Positions 7,569 through 16,169 of a stretch of DNA of 36,484 nt are shown in pieces. Location: contig NZ_CZPZ01000018.1 in assembly GCF_001458775.1 (NCBI RefSeq), positions 1 to 36,484 on the forward strand, in the 5' to 3' direction. The DNA is from Candidatus Nitrospira nitrificans. Its GTDB lineage: Bacteria > Nitrospirota > Nitrospiria > Nitrospirales > Nitrospiraceae. The stretch's first letter is position 1; every line of letters begins with the position of its first letter. The translations under genes and the position numbers were made by a program. The notes beneath the pieces were generated by a model. That model was not told the DNA's origin and ran no database searches. It was given only the letters and a program-made list of their open reading frames with translations.

Positions 7569-9800
7569 ATGAATCGTTGGAAGCCATATACGCGGGTCTT
7601 GAGGATCCTACTTGCGGCCGTCCCCTTCCTTGCCACTTTCTCGATTCAGGATGCGGCTGGTTCCATCTCCAGGACTCCTACGGCATTCTCCGATGATGGG
7701 CGGCTGTTTTTGGTTCAGACGGATGAGCTGGTCGTCTGGGATCTTGAGACGAAGGCGCTTGTGGCGAAGATTCCGGGACTTCACTGCCGGCAGATCGCGT
7801 TGCTGAAACAGGACGGGTGGGTGCTGTGCGTGGAGCACAGCGTCACCATCTACGATTGGAAGAATCGAGCTTCCGTGGCCACGATTCCGCAGGAATCGCA
7901 GCAGCCCTATGGCCTGCTGGCCTACTCAAGCGAAACCGATCGGATGATTCTCCGGCACGGGAACGAGGCTGTGTCCGTCTGGCAGCTCGGGAAAAAACTG
8001 GTACCGCTCAAACATATTGCGCTGGAGGTCAAGAAAGACGTCCCGTCGGCGGTCGCCTCGCCCGATACGAAGTGGTTGGCGATTGCGCAAGGCCACACCA
8101 TTCATCTGCATGACCTCACCGGCACAACCATCCGCGACCTCGTCATTGAGGGAGGAAAGCCTCGTGATCTGCTCTTTGCGCCCGACAGTTCTCGTTTAGC
8201 GGCGAGTGTGGGCAAGACGATTCTGCTGATCGATCCAGTGGAGGCGTCCATAGCCACGCGCGCCACGTTGACGAATGTTGAAGGAGCGCAGGGTCCTCTC
8301 ACGCCCGAGGTCTTCTCGCGGGACGGTCGTCGCTTGGTGGCAGCCAATGGAGAATGGAGCTATGCGCTGTTCAATGCTGATACGGGCGAGCTGGTCACTT
8401 TGACCGAGTTCACCTATGCGGCGCCGGGGAGTGGGATGCGCTCACCGACACAGCTTCGTGCCGTCGACATTGCCGCCGATGCAGATCACTTGGTCGGGCA
8501 ACCGGAGCATCTTCACACGTTACAGATCTGGGATCTACAGACCGGCATGATGTTGCCGGACCTGTGCGGAGAGGATTGCCGCAACAGGGCCCCTCGTGTT
8601 TCGGTACTCAAATGGTCGCCGACCGGCTCGAAAATCGTAGTCGGGATGCAGGGCGGTGCCAATCCGGATGTCGATGGCAAGATATCGGTTTGGGATGTTC
8701 CCTCACGTTCCCCGGAATTGGTGCTGGACCCCGGCCAACCGCAGGCGAAGGTATTGGCGAAACGATCGACTCCACCGACATTTATTACGACGACACCAGC
8801 TGTGCCGGCCTTCGTTCATGCTCAGGCCTTGCGCGCAGCGGGGACCTCGCCCAGCGCAAACCTGCTTGTCACGAGCGGCGACGACGGACTGTTGAAAATA
8901 TGGGATCCGAGTCAGGGGACCCTCTTGCGTCAACTGGCATTGTCTGCTCCGGCCAATGCATTGGCGTTCAGCGCCGATGGCGTGATCTTGGCGGCGGGTA
9001 CGCTGGAAGGAGAGGTACGCTTGTGGGAAACCGACACCTGGCGTGAATTTTCGCCCTATGCAAGCAAGCAAGGCCGGATCAACGCGCTGCAATTCCTTCC
9101 AGGCAATCGATTGCTCGTGGTTGCAGGGGAGAGTCCCAAGGTTCCGGTCGTAGATCTCGTCACCCGAACGGTCGTGAAAGAGCTGGCGCATACCGGCCGC
9201 TCTCCGGCGTGCAATGGGACAAACTGTGAAAAAAACCTCGCTCTGCGTGGAGAAGTCGTCGACAGCCTGAGTTTTCTGGATGGAAGTTCGTTTCTCTTGA
9301 CGATCTCGCAATCCGGTCGTGTCGTCTGGGACATTACGACCTGGCGCGAAGTTGAGAAGCCGGCCGGGATTCCGGCGGTCTGGTCCGGTCTGGGTTGGAA
9401 ACAGTCCTTTGTCTGGACAACCACTCGTGCCGGTGATCCGAAAGCCTGGACCCTTGCTGTATGGGATGCCAAGCGCAATAGAGTCTTAGCGAGCTTGGAT
9501 ACCTTCACGAAGCGGGATACGGAAATCGATCATGGGCCGCCGGTCGCGTTAGGGACATCGATCGCCGTCGATCCCTCGCACCGATGGGCCGCCACCCGAG
9601 TCGGAGAACATATTTCAGTGTGGGATCTCTCAACGCAGGCAAAGCGAAAGACGTTTCATGTCAAAACTCCGTATCAACTGCATTGGACGAGCGACGGCAA
9701 ACATTTGATCGTCGCCACGCTTGACCGAAAAATCCTCGTCTGGTCGGCCGAGACCATGGAGCCGGCGCACTATCTGCGGGATCCTTCCGTCGCTCGGTAG
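7569..9800 (+). CDS. Exported WD40-repeat beta-propeller protein
   Basis: This 743-residue protein has an N-terminal signal-like hydrophobic stretch (residues 9-25) followed by many WD40-type blades. Repeated endings include LVVWDLETKALVAKI, LLKIWDPSQGTLLRQL, EVRLWETDTW, VVWDITTW, ISVWDLSTQAK and ILVWSAETM. They could form one long or two propellers. No enzymatic domain was recognised, so a scaffold or binding role in the periplasm is the safest inference. The start was set at the ATG ten bases after the DUF4124 stop because the open frame further upstream only overlaps that gene. The two genes form a likely operon. Confidence 0.85.
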   Translation: MNRWKPYTRVLRILLAAVPFLATFSIQDAAGSISRTPTAFSDDGRLFLVQTDELVVWDLETKALVAKIPGLHCRQIALLKQDGWVLCVEHSVTIYDWKNRASVATIPQESQQPYGLLAYSSETDRMILRHGNEAVSVWQLGKKLVPLKHIALEVKKDVPSAVASPDTKWLAIAQGHTIHLHDLTGTTIRDLVIEGGKPRDLLFAPDSSRLAASVGKTILLIDPVEASIATRATLTNVEGAQGPLTPEVFSRDGRRLVAANGEWSYALFNADTGELVTLTEFTYAAPGSGMRSPTQLRAVDIAADADHLVGQPEHLHTLQIWDLQTGMMLPDLCGEDCRNRAPRVSVLKWSPTGSKIVVGMQGGANPDVDGKISVWDVPSRSPELVLDPGQPQAKVLAKRSTPPTFITTTPAVPAFVHAQALRAAGTSPSANLLVTSGDDGLLKIWDPSQGTLLRQLALSAPANALAFSADGVILAAGTLEGEVRLWETDTWREFSPYASKQGRINALQFLPGNRLLVVAGESPKVPVVDLVTRTVVKELAHTGRSPACNGTNCEKNLALRGEVVDSLSFLDGSSFLLTISQSGRVVWDITTWREVEKPAGIPAVWSGLGWKQSFVWTTTRAGDPKAWTLAVWDAKRNRVLASLDTFTKRDTEIDHGPPVALGTSIAVDPSHRWAATRVGEHISVWDLSTQAKRKTFHVKTPYQLHWTSDGKHLIVATLDRKILVWSAETMEPAHYLRDPSVAR

Positions 9801-10172
9801 CCGTCCAATCAGAGTCCTTCGCGCGCTACCTATTCGCGCAGGGTGGTGATGCGAATCGAGGGATATCGATCGTTCATCAACTCATCGAGCTTGCCTTCGC
9901 CATTCAGCATCGAACTGTAGCACATGAGCGGGAAGTTGGCGGGTTCTCACTTCCGCAGTTGTTCGATACGTGCGCTGAGGTCATCCAGCGATCCGAGTCG
10001 TACGACACGCAGAGCTTTCCCGATCTTCCTCATAAGCATGATAAGCATGGACGATCCCATGAAAGTCGAGCACCTCACCGGCAATCTGGAAGGCATTTGG
10101 AACGGGCCGTTCGTGTAGAGCGACCTCCGCTGTGTACTGTGCCGTGTCAGCACAGGTCGCCTCTCTCGATCC
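9801..10172. other. Gap with small leftward open frames of unknown nature
   Basis: No known family was recognised. On the minus strand a 31-codon frame (9830-9925, ATG at 9925) ends GKLDELMNDRYPSIRITTLRE. Just upstream, a second minus frame ends at 9947 with GSLDDLSARIEQLRK. Their protein-like composition suggests the C-terminal remnant of a decayed or frameshifted gene rather than random sequence, but this is a weak call. Confidence 0.3.
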
Positions 10173-10763
10173 TCAAGTTGTTTCCTCTTCGCCACCCCAG
10201 GGATAGATGCGCGGGATCGCGTAGTTCAACAGCGAAGCCACCGCGATCGCCAGCGCTGTTGCCGCAAAGAATTGCGTCCAGTCGTTCGGTCGCAGCGCGC
10301 CGAGCGACACGATCACCACAAGGATTGGGATATCCAGGAAATGTGTGAACGATGCGAGTCGTTCGCTGCGGGCGCGTGCGAGTTCAGAAGTCATTCGCTC
10401 CACCGCGAGGGCTTCCCTCGCGAGACGTCGTAGCCGCATGAAGTACATCCGCGTGATGGTGTTCCCCTCGATGAACTCGAAGGCAAAAAGAAGGACCATG
10501 CCGGCAAGCCATGGAACGGCGAGGAAGCTCCACCCGTTGTAGTAAGAGACGATCAACCAGGTTCCGCTTGCGAGCAAAAGCAGCGCACCCGGAACGACCA
10601 ATCCGTCGTAGAAGACCGCGATCAGCGTCACCGCCTGCGCAAACAATTTCAGATCGCGCACCTGACGGGATCGTACGTCGGAGACAAAGACGCCGATCAG
10701 GCCGGCCGACATGAGCATCAGGCCGAGCAGATGCGCAAAGCGTAGCAGGAGATAGGTATTCAT
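10173..10763 (-). CDS. DUF2269-like integral membrane protein
   Basis: This 196-residue inner-membrane protein has about four to five hydrophobic segments. The N terminus (MNTYLLLRFAHLLGLMLMSAGLIG) and the EFIEGNTITRMYFMRL segment are typical of the DUF2269 (predicted integral membrane) group. A Gly-Glu rich tail follows the last helix. GGAAGAGAG upstream of the ATG could serve as ribosome site. It is the last gene of a leftward cluster with the ABM monooxygenase and the membrane oxidoreductase, 75 bp from the latter. The role is unknown. The IS insertion upstream probably has polar effects on its expression. Confidence 0.75.
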   Translation of the reverse strand: MNTYLLLRFAHLLGLMLMSAGLIGVFVSDVRSRQVRDLKLFAQAVTLIAVFYDGLVVPGALLLLASGTWLIVSYYNGWSFLAVPWLAGMVLLFAFEFIEGNTITRMYFMRLRRLAREALAVERMTSELARARSERLASFTHFLDIPILVVIVSLGALRPNDWTQFFAATALAIAVASLLNYAIPRIYPWGGEEETT

Positions 10764-10838
10764 TTCCGGTTCTCTCTTCCTTCGTGTTGTTCGAGCACAT
10801 TCAGCCGGTTTCTCTACCCTGGGGCGTCGCGCGTGCTA

Positions 10839-11350
10839 TCAGTAGCCGGTGAATATCTCCGCATGCAGGTCCTCGCCCTTGACCCCAGCGCCTCTGAGGA
10901 GTGTTTCCATTGCGGAGACCATGGCGGGCGGTCCGGCGACATAGTAGACGGGCGTCGCGACATCGCCGACGTGTTTCACGATCATTTCTCGCGTGATGCG
11001 CCCTCGCTCCATGGGCCAATCCGTGCGAGTCCCGCCCGTTTCGGTCATCGTCGCGATCAGCTTGAATCGCGGGTTCCGCTTCGCGATCTCGATCAGTTCG
11101 CTAAGGAAGGCGGCCTCCTCGGGACTGCGGTTGCTGTAGAAAAGAAATAGACGGTGAGGAAGTCCGCGCTTCGTCGCGTCCAGGATCATACTCCGAAACG
11201 GCGTGACGCCAATCCCGCCCGCGAGAAAAACCGCCGGCCTCGCGGGGTCTTCGTGCAGCGATAGATCTCCGTAGGGTCCATCGATCTCGACGGCTGTCCC
11301 CAGGGGCAAGCCCATCAAGCCTCGCTTAAAACTCGTATCACGGGATCGTG
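10839..11350 (-). pseudogene. FNR-type oxidoreductase, 3' half split off by IS630
   Basis: This is the NAD(P)-binding half of a ferredoxin-reductase-like flavoprotein: GTAVEIDGPYGDL (end of the FAD domain), FLAGGIGVTPFRSM (nucleotide-binding loop), FLFYSNRSPEEAAFL, YYVAGPPAMVSAM, and a C-terminal EIFTGY. It is the continuation of the gene interrupted at 12254. Deleting the IS and one TA joins the two halves in frame as ELVIATRSRDTSFKRGLMGL, giving 390 residues. An internal ATG at 11318 could start a partial product, but the FAD site would be missing. Confidence 0.93.
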
Positions 11351-11367
11351 TATAGCTAAGCCCACAA

Positions 11368-11826
11368 TCATTGATAGCCTCTCACGATGTCGTCGAGGGT
11401 GGTCTGGTCCTGATACTCGCGGCGCTTCTTGAGAGCGGCGAAGTCATGCTCGATGGGATTGAGGTCGGGAGAATAGGGCGCGAGAAACAGCAGGGTCGCG
11501 CCAGTCGCTGCGATGAGCTGCGCTGTTTCGGGTGCGGTATGAAATGCGGCGTTGTCCATGATCACGAGATGGTGGACGTTCAGACGCGGGCACAGCCGCG
11601 TCTTCAGCCAGGCGTTGAAGACGGTTGTATCGCAGGTGCCTTCGAATAGACAGGGTTCGGCGAGTCGCCCATCCATGCGAGCGGCGATGAGCGACGTGCG
11701 GGGCCGTCGATGCCCGGAAACCAGGCCGTCCACACGCTGGCCTTTGGGCGCATATCCATGCCGCCGCGCCGTCGAAGACACAAACCCGCATTCATCGATG
11801 TACACGGGGTGTTTGCCACGGCGCAC
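11368..11826 (-). CDS. IS630 transposase catalytic frame (orfB), copy 2
   Basis: Identical in translation to the frame at 430-888: DDE catalytic half with YIDECGF, VIMDNAAFH and YSPDLNPIEHDF. It is reached from the N-terminal frame through the T8/A8 run at about 11892-11899. The nominal GTG start is probably not used on its own. Confidence 0.88.
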   Translation of the reverse strand: MRRGKHPVYIDECGFVSSTARRHGYAPKGQRVDGLVSGHRRPRTSLIAARMDGRLAEPCLFEGTCDTTVFNAWLKTRLCPRLNVHHLVIMDNAAFHTAPETAQLIAATGATLLFLAPYSPDLNPIEHDFAALKKRREYQDQTTLDDIVRGYQ

Positions 11827-12196
11827 GAACCGCTCGCGAAGGCGGAGGAACTGTTTTCGTCGGAGCGGGTCGCGTTCGGAATAGCCCAGTCTTTTTTTTA
11901 CGGGTCACCCCCAATTTTCGCAGCGCGTTCCAGATACAGTGCCGCGAGACCTGGAACTGCCGCGCCCGTTCCGCTTGAGTCTGATCGGGCTGTGCCTCCA
12001 CATGCCGACGTAACTGCTCCCAATCCAGCTTGCGGGCCCGGCGAGGGCCGGGACGCTGGTACGTCAGGCCGCCAGGCTTGAGCCAGCGGTACACGCTCGC
12101 CTCACCGACCTTGAACCGCCGAGCCGCTTCGGCCTTGCTGCCTCCACCGCGAACAAACTCCACAACCCGTTGGCGCAAATCTGTTGAGCATCTCAT
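11792..12196 (-). CDS. IS630 transposase N-terminal frame (orfA), copy 2
   Basis: Identical in translation to the frame at 60-464: helix-turn-helix DNA-binding half that leaves the conserved frame at the A8 run. The start is taken as the ATG giving MRCSTDLRQRVVEF. Confidence 0.85.
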   Translation of the reverse strand: MRCSTDLRQRVVEFVRGGGSKAEAARRFKVGEASVYRWLKPGGLTYQRPGPRRARKLDWEQLRRHVEAQPDQTQAERARQFQVSRHCIWNALRKLGVTRKKKTGLFRTRPAPTKTVPPPSRAVRAPWQTPRVHR

Positions 12197-12253
12197 CCCA
12201 CAGGATCGCACATGTCTACCGTCAATAGCGATCAGTAATTGAGGGCTTAGCCA

Positions 12254-12914
12254 TAGCGATCACCAGCTCCGGATCTTGCGGTGGGCTGGCGATAGAGAAG
12301 ATTCTGACGCGTCCCTCGGCGTCGCTCTCTGCCGAGTTGGACAGTGTCACATAGACGGCCTGTCCGGCCAAGAACTCGAACTCGTCTGGCTTCTTCACAT
12401 GGAATGTCACCGTGCCCTTCGCGACCTCGTCTCGGGCCACGAGGCTCGTCGAAAAAGCTTGCGCAGGCCGAAGAAAGCTTCTTCGCCTCCACCGCGTAAG
12501 GTTTAGGCCGTCGCGCATGCTCAGGCTCAATAGCGTGAGATTCGTGGCGCCCGCCACGAGTTCGAGCGTCTGCACTGCGTAGAAGGCCGTATCGAATTCT
12601 GCAGCGCGCGCCTTCGACGCAAGGAACAGCGCAGCAGGGATGAGAATCAAGATGCCGTTGGCGGCGATCAGCGGCATGCGCCGGAGTTTCCTACCGATGA
12701 GCCCAGTCCGCTGTCCCTTAGCCATGGCGAAGCCGGAGCCCCCTGTCGCCGCCAGCGCCGGAATCAGCACTAGGAATCCCCACGGGATGGCGGCTTTAAC
12801 GGTGACCACCATCGGCGGAGAGCCAAATAGCTCACTGAGTACGGTCGAGAGCCAAAACGAGGCGATCGTTAGGATAGCGATTGCACCGGCGATGGGATGG
12901 ATGATTTTGATCAT
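12254..12914 (-). pseudogene. Membrane domain-FNR oxidoreductase, 5' half, interrupted by IS630
   Basis: The N-terminal part of a flavin oxidoreductase has an integral membrane domain of about four hydrophobic helices, starting MIKIIHPIAGAIAIL with an early His. The start of an FNR-type FAD domain follows (TSLVARDEVAKGTVTFHVKK, GQAVYVTL, RIFSIASPP). ATG 12914 is preferred over 12932 because GAAGAGGG lies just upstream of it. Reading runs into the IS and stops at 12222 after a few foreign residues. The predicted intact enzyme would pass electrons from NAD(P)H through flavin to something at the membrane; the acceptor is unknown. The joint between membrane and FAD parts (LTRWRRRSFLRPAQAF) is Arg-rich and could reflect a gene fusion. 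Confidence 0.88.
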
Positions 12915-12946
12915 GGCGTGCCCTCTCTTCATAGAAACTAGATGAG

Positions 12947-13315
12947 CTAGGCGACACAGATGCCTGGCACGGCGACCTTCTGGAACAAGTGTGGAGCGGC
13001 AATGGCCGACGACGGGTAGGCCGAAAGGTTCGACAGGAACTCCGGATGAGTAAACGCGGCCTGGAAGGCCGCAGTGGATTCCCAGACCGCATAGTTCAGA
13101 TATGTCGTGCCGTCACCAATCGCACGGTGCAACTGGGTCGAGATAAAGCCCGACTGCCGCTTCATGAATGCCGCATCGTTCATCCAGATCTCTAGGAATT
13201 TTTGCTCGTCGGCCTTATCGAGTGTGAACACATTCACCAGCACGACGGGTGCGGCTTCGATCGCGAGCTGACGTTCGATCGGTAAATTCGGATCCAGTGG
13301 ACGTAACAGAGACAT
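12947..13315 (-). CDS. Antibiotic biosynthesis monooxygenase (ABM) domain protein
   Basis: This 122-residue protein has one ABM-type ferredoxin-like fold: PVVLVNVFTLDKADEQKFLEIW, then FMKRQSGFISTQLHRAIGDG and YLNYAVWESTAAFQAAFTHPEF. Such small proteins act as cofactor-free monooxygenases or haem-/quinone-related enzymes; the substrate cannot be told here. AAGGAGG lies 7 bp upstream of the ATG. It is the first gene of the leftward cluster with the membrane oxidoreductase (32 bp downstream) and is divergent from a MarR regulator, so it is probably induced by the ligand of that regulator. Confidence 0.85.
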   Translation of the reverse strand: MSLLRPLDPNLPIERQLAIEAAPVVLVNVFTLDKADEQKFLEIWMNDAAFMKRQSGFISTQLHRAIGDGTTYLNYAVWESTAAFQAAFTHPEFLSNLSAYPSSAIAAPHLFQKVAVPGICVA

Positions 13316-13374
13316 GACAAGCCTCCTTGATTATGATAGATAATTTCGGTCGCATAAGATGCATGCTACATAAA

Positions 13375-13390
13375 TGACATTATGATGTCA
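13375..13390. promoter_or_regulatory. Palindromic operator candidate between ABM gene and marR
   Basis: TGACAT-TATG-ATGTCA is a perfect 6+6 inverted repeat with a 4-bp spacer, in the 94-bp divergent intergenic region. Its size and place fit a MarR-dimer operator that controls both its own gene and the leftward cluster. Confidence 0.6.
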
Positions 13391-13409
13391 ATTGAGCATC
13401 GGGAGGCAT

Positions 13410-13874
13410 ATGCACAAAGGTAAGCGAACACCGGTCGGAGAGGCGATGACTGAACTCATCCTCGACCTATTCCGACTCAACAACCGGCTATTAATCGCAG
13501 GAGATCGATTGGTGTCGGAACTCGGGCTGACAAGCGCCCGTTGGCAAATCCTAGGAGCCATCGTCGACGCCGAGCGACCAGAGCCGGTGGCGTGGCTCGC
13601 CCGGAATCTGGGTGCGAATCGTCAAAATGTGCAACGGATTGTTAACGACCTGAAGGATGAAGGGCTTGTCACATTCCAGGTAAACCCGCATCATCGTCGA
13701 GCGCAACTTGTTGTGCTCACGGACAAGGGGCAGCAGACGTTCGAGGCGGCTATGAGCTTGCAGGCCCCGTGGATCAACACCCTCTCGCAGGGGCTCGTGG
13801 TCCGGGACATCGAAACCACTCACCGGGTTCTCACGACGCTGCGGCGGAAACTTGAAAGCAGTGATGAGGTCTGA
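13410..13874 (+). CDS. MarR-family transcriptional regulator
   Basis: This 154-residue winged-helix repressor begins with a dimerisation helix (TELILDLFRLNNRLLIAGDRLV). The recognition region is TSARWQILGAIV, AWLARNLGANRQNVQRIVNDLKDEGLV, and the wing is VNPHHRRAQLVVLTDKG. A C-terminal dimer helix ends LRRKLESSDEV. ATG 13410 follows GGGAGG by 3 bp; TTG at 13392 and a later ATG are alternatives. The gene is divergent from the ABM/oxidoreductase/DUF2269 cluster, with an operator-like palindrome between. It most likely represses that cluster until a small, perhaps phenolic or quinone-like, ligand binds. The ligand is inference. Confidence 0.9.
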   Translation: MHKGKRTPVGEAMTELILDLFRLNNRLLIAGDRLVSELGLTSARWQILGAIVDAERPEPVAWLARNLGANRQNVQRIVNDLKDEGLVTFQVNPHHRRAQLVVLTDKGQQTFEAAMSLQAPWINTLSQGLVVRDIETTHRVLTTLRRKLESSDEV

Positions 13875-14078
13875 GCATGGAGTTCTGTGTAGGTCGGCAT
13901 GGAAGCCCGGCGGTTTTGTGTGCCATCGGGCTTGAAACGTCTCGCTGTTGCAAACGACATTTCTCCCGTTTCAGGAAGTCATAAATTGATCATCATCTGC
14001 TACACACTTTCATCGCCCCATTGTTTCCTTGAAAGTTTTATGGTACCAACAGCGAACGTTTGTTTCACGAGAGGGTGA

Positions 14079-16163
14079 ATGGCACAAAAGAAAGAGTCCG
14101 CCTCAGAGACTGAATCGACATCTTCCGCTCCTCGAACAAACTCTGAACCAGCCGCAATGAAGAAAGCCGCCGCCAAGCAGGCGGAGCGGGTGACTGCGAT
14201 AGAGATGGGGGCGCGTCAGCGGGAAATCTCCGTCTCGGAATTTTTCACGAAGAACCGGCACCTGCTGGGCTTCGACAATCCGCGCAAGGCGTTGCTGACC
14301 TGCGTGAAAGAAGCCGTCGACAATGCGCTCGACGCCTGCGAAGAGGCCGGGATTCTTCCAGATGTGACGGTCAAGCTTGAGGTGGTGTCGAACGGCGAGC
14401 CGGTTGCGCCGAGCCAAGCGACCAGATTCCGCATCACGGTGACGGACAACGGCCCCGGCATCGTTCGCCAGCAGATTCCTCGGATCTTCGCGAAGCTGCT
14501 TTACGGGTCCAAATTCCATCGGTTGCGGATGAGCCGCGGACAGCAGGGCATCGGCATCTCCGCCGCCGGGATGTACGGGCAGCTGACGACCGGCAAGCCG
14601 GTCAAAATTATTTCCCGCATCGGTCCGAAGGCCGCCGCGCATTTCTTCGAAGTCCAGATCGACACGAAGAAGAACGAGCCGTTGGTGCATGAGAACAAGC
14701 AGATTGATTGGGAGCAGCCACGGGGCACGCAAGTCACGCTGGAGGTCGAAGGGAAATACCAGAAGGGGCGCGCCTCGGTCGATGAATGGCTGGAGCAGAC
14801 ATCAATCGCCAATCCGCATGTCAGACTCCTGTATCACACTCCCGAAGGGGAGATGAAAGAATACCCGCGCACCTATCACGAACTGCCGCCTCAACCTCGC
14901 GAGATCAAGCCCCATCCGTACGGCATCGAGTTCGGCATGTTGCTCAAGATGATGCAGGACACGAAGAGCCATACGCTGTCCGGCTTCCTGGCTACTGATT
15001 TTTGCCGGTTGTCCTCTCAGATGGCCGATGACATCTGCAAGGCGTCGAAGGTGTCGCCTGATGCCAAACCTCGCGAACTCAAGGGGCCTGTGGCGGAGAC
15101 GCTGTATAAGACCTTACAAGACACAAAGATCATGGCGCCGCCGACCAATTGTATTTCACCGATCGGCGAGAAGGCGATTCTTTCAGGGCTCTATAAGCAG
15201 ATCAAAGGGGAGTTTTACACGGCCGTCAGTCGGCCACCCGCCGTCTATCGCGGCAACCCGTTCATCATCGAAGCCGGACTTGCGTATGGGAACCGGCCAC
15301 AAGACCAAAACAAGCCGCAACAGCCGGCCATGCCGAAGGCTGAAGGGGAGCATGAGGAGGAAGGTTCGGAGCTCGCCCGCGTGATCCGCTACGCGAATCG
15401 GGTGCCGCTGCTGTACCAGCAATCGGCCTGTTCGACGTTCAAGGCGGTCCTGAGCACAACCTGGAAAAACTATGGCTTAGCGCAGTCGCGCGGGGCGCTC
15501 CCCGGCGGACCGATGGTGATCTTCGTGCATATGGCATCGGTCTGGGTGCCGTTCACGAGCGAATCGAAGGAAGCGATCGCCGACTACGATGAGATCCAAA
15601 AAGAAATTACCCTGGCGCTTCGCGAGTGCGGCAGGCGGCTTGGCCTGTTCGTTCGGCGGCGCGAACGGGCGGCCAGCGAATTTCGACGACGTAATATCTT
15701 CGAACTGTATATCGAGGAAGTCGTCGAGGCGTGCAATCGGCTGAAGGGCGGCACGCTTCCGAAGCAAAAACTGAAAGAGCAGCTCCAGAAGATTGCCACC
15801 TCCCGCACGGGCGGTCAGAAAACCGATGAAGCGCTTGGGAAGACCGGCGGAGGACCTGAAGGCTTGCCGCATTCGATTATCGTGACGGCGGACGGAGTGG
15901 AAGGCGAAGCGGAATTGGCCACGCAAGTCGAGGCCGATCAGGCCGCGGCAGAGTCGGATTCGCTTGATGCCGGACGATCGACTGACGAGCCGGGCTCGAA
16001 GGGAACATCCACCAAGGAGACGGCCGCGAAAACGGCGCCGAAGAAGACAGCCGGACAATCGGACCAGATCGCGCTCTTTGCCGGACAGCCCGTGGTAAAG
16101 AAGACGGTAGGTGGAAAATCTCCCAAGCGGGCGAAGACCTCAGGGCCGCGCAAACCGAAATAG
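14079..16163 (+). CDS. top6B: DNA topoisomerase VI subunit B (GHKL ATPase)
   Basis: Subunit B of the type IIB topoisomerase, which binds ATP and opens and closes the gate while subunit A cuts both strands. It has 694 residues. The GHKL ATPase core shows KEAVDNALDA (77-86, N-box), DNGPGI (123-128) and GQQGIGISAAGMYGQ (about 154-168). These are followed by the H2TH-like region and a transducer domain carrying PTNCISPIGEKAI. The first ~40 residues and the last ~90 are low-complexity, Lys/Ala/Ser-rich and unlike the archaeal core. The C-terminal tail contains QIALF (663-667), which resembles a sliding-clamp binding peptide. GAGGG at 14071 precedes the ATG. Six bases separate it from subunit A. 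Topoisomerase VI is mainly archaeal and plant, and sporadic in bacteria. Confidence 0.95.
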   Translation: MAQKKESASETESTSSAPRTNSEPAAMKKAAAKQAERVTAIEMGARQREISVSEFFTKNRHLLGFDNPRKALLTCVKEAVDNALDACEEAGILPDVTVKLEVVSNGEPVAPSQATRFRITVTDNGPGIVRQQIPRIFAKLLYGSKFHRLRMSRGQQGIGISAAGMYGQLTTGKPVKIISRIGPKAAAHFFEVQIDTKKNEPLVHENKQIDWEQPRGTQVTLEVEGKYQKGRASVDEWLEQTSIANPHVRLLYHTPEGEMKEYPRTYHELPPQPREIKPHPYGIEFGMLLKMMQDTKSHTLSGFLATDFCRLSSQMADDICKASKVSPDAKPRELKGPVAETLYKTLQDTKIMAPPTNCISPIGEKAILSGLYKQIKGEFYTAVSRPPAVYRGNPFIIEAGLAYGNRPQDQNKPQQPAMPKAEGEHEEEGSELARVIRYANRVPLLYQQSACSTFKAVLSTTWKNYGLAQSRGALPGGPMVIFVHMASVWVPFTSESKEAIADYDEIQKEITLALRECGRRLGLFVRRRERAASEFRRRNIFELYIEEVVEACNRLKGGTLPKQKLKEQLQKIATSRTGGQKTDEALGKTGGGPEGLPHSIIVTADGVEGEAELATQVEADQAAAESDSLDAGRSTDEPGSKGTSTKETAAKTAPKKTAGQSDQIALFAGQPVVKKTVGGKSPKRAKTSGPRKPK

Positions 16164-16169
16164 GACAGC

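Larger units (their letters stand above)
11353..12253 (-). mobile_element. IS630-family insertion sequence, copy 2
   Basis: This 901-bp element is in inverse orientation to the copy at 3-903 and translates identically in all frames checked. TA duplications lie at 11351-11352 and 12254-12255. It has inserted into a flavin oxidoreductase gene. Because both flanks belong to the same gene, this locus has not undergone inversion by recombination with the other copy. Confidence 0.95.

Noticed and set aside
3-12253. Composite transposon formed by the two IS630 copies
   Set aside because: IS630 moves as single units with TA duplication. The right copy has its own TA pair within one gene, so the 10.4 kb between them was not moved as a block.
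14103-14732. A 209-codon minus frame opposite top6B
   Set aside because: It overlaps the strongly supported GHKL ATPase region and shows no motif.
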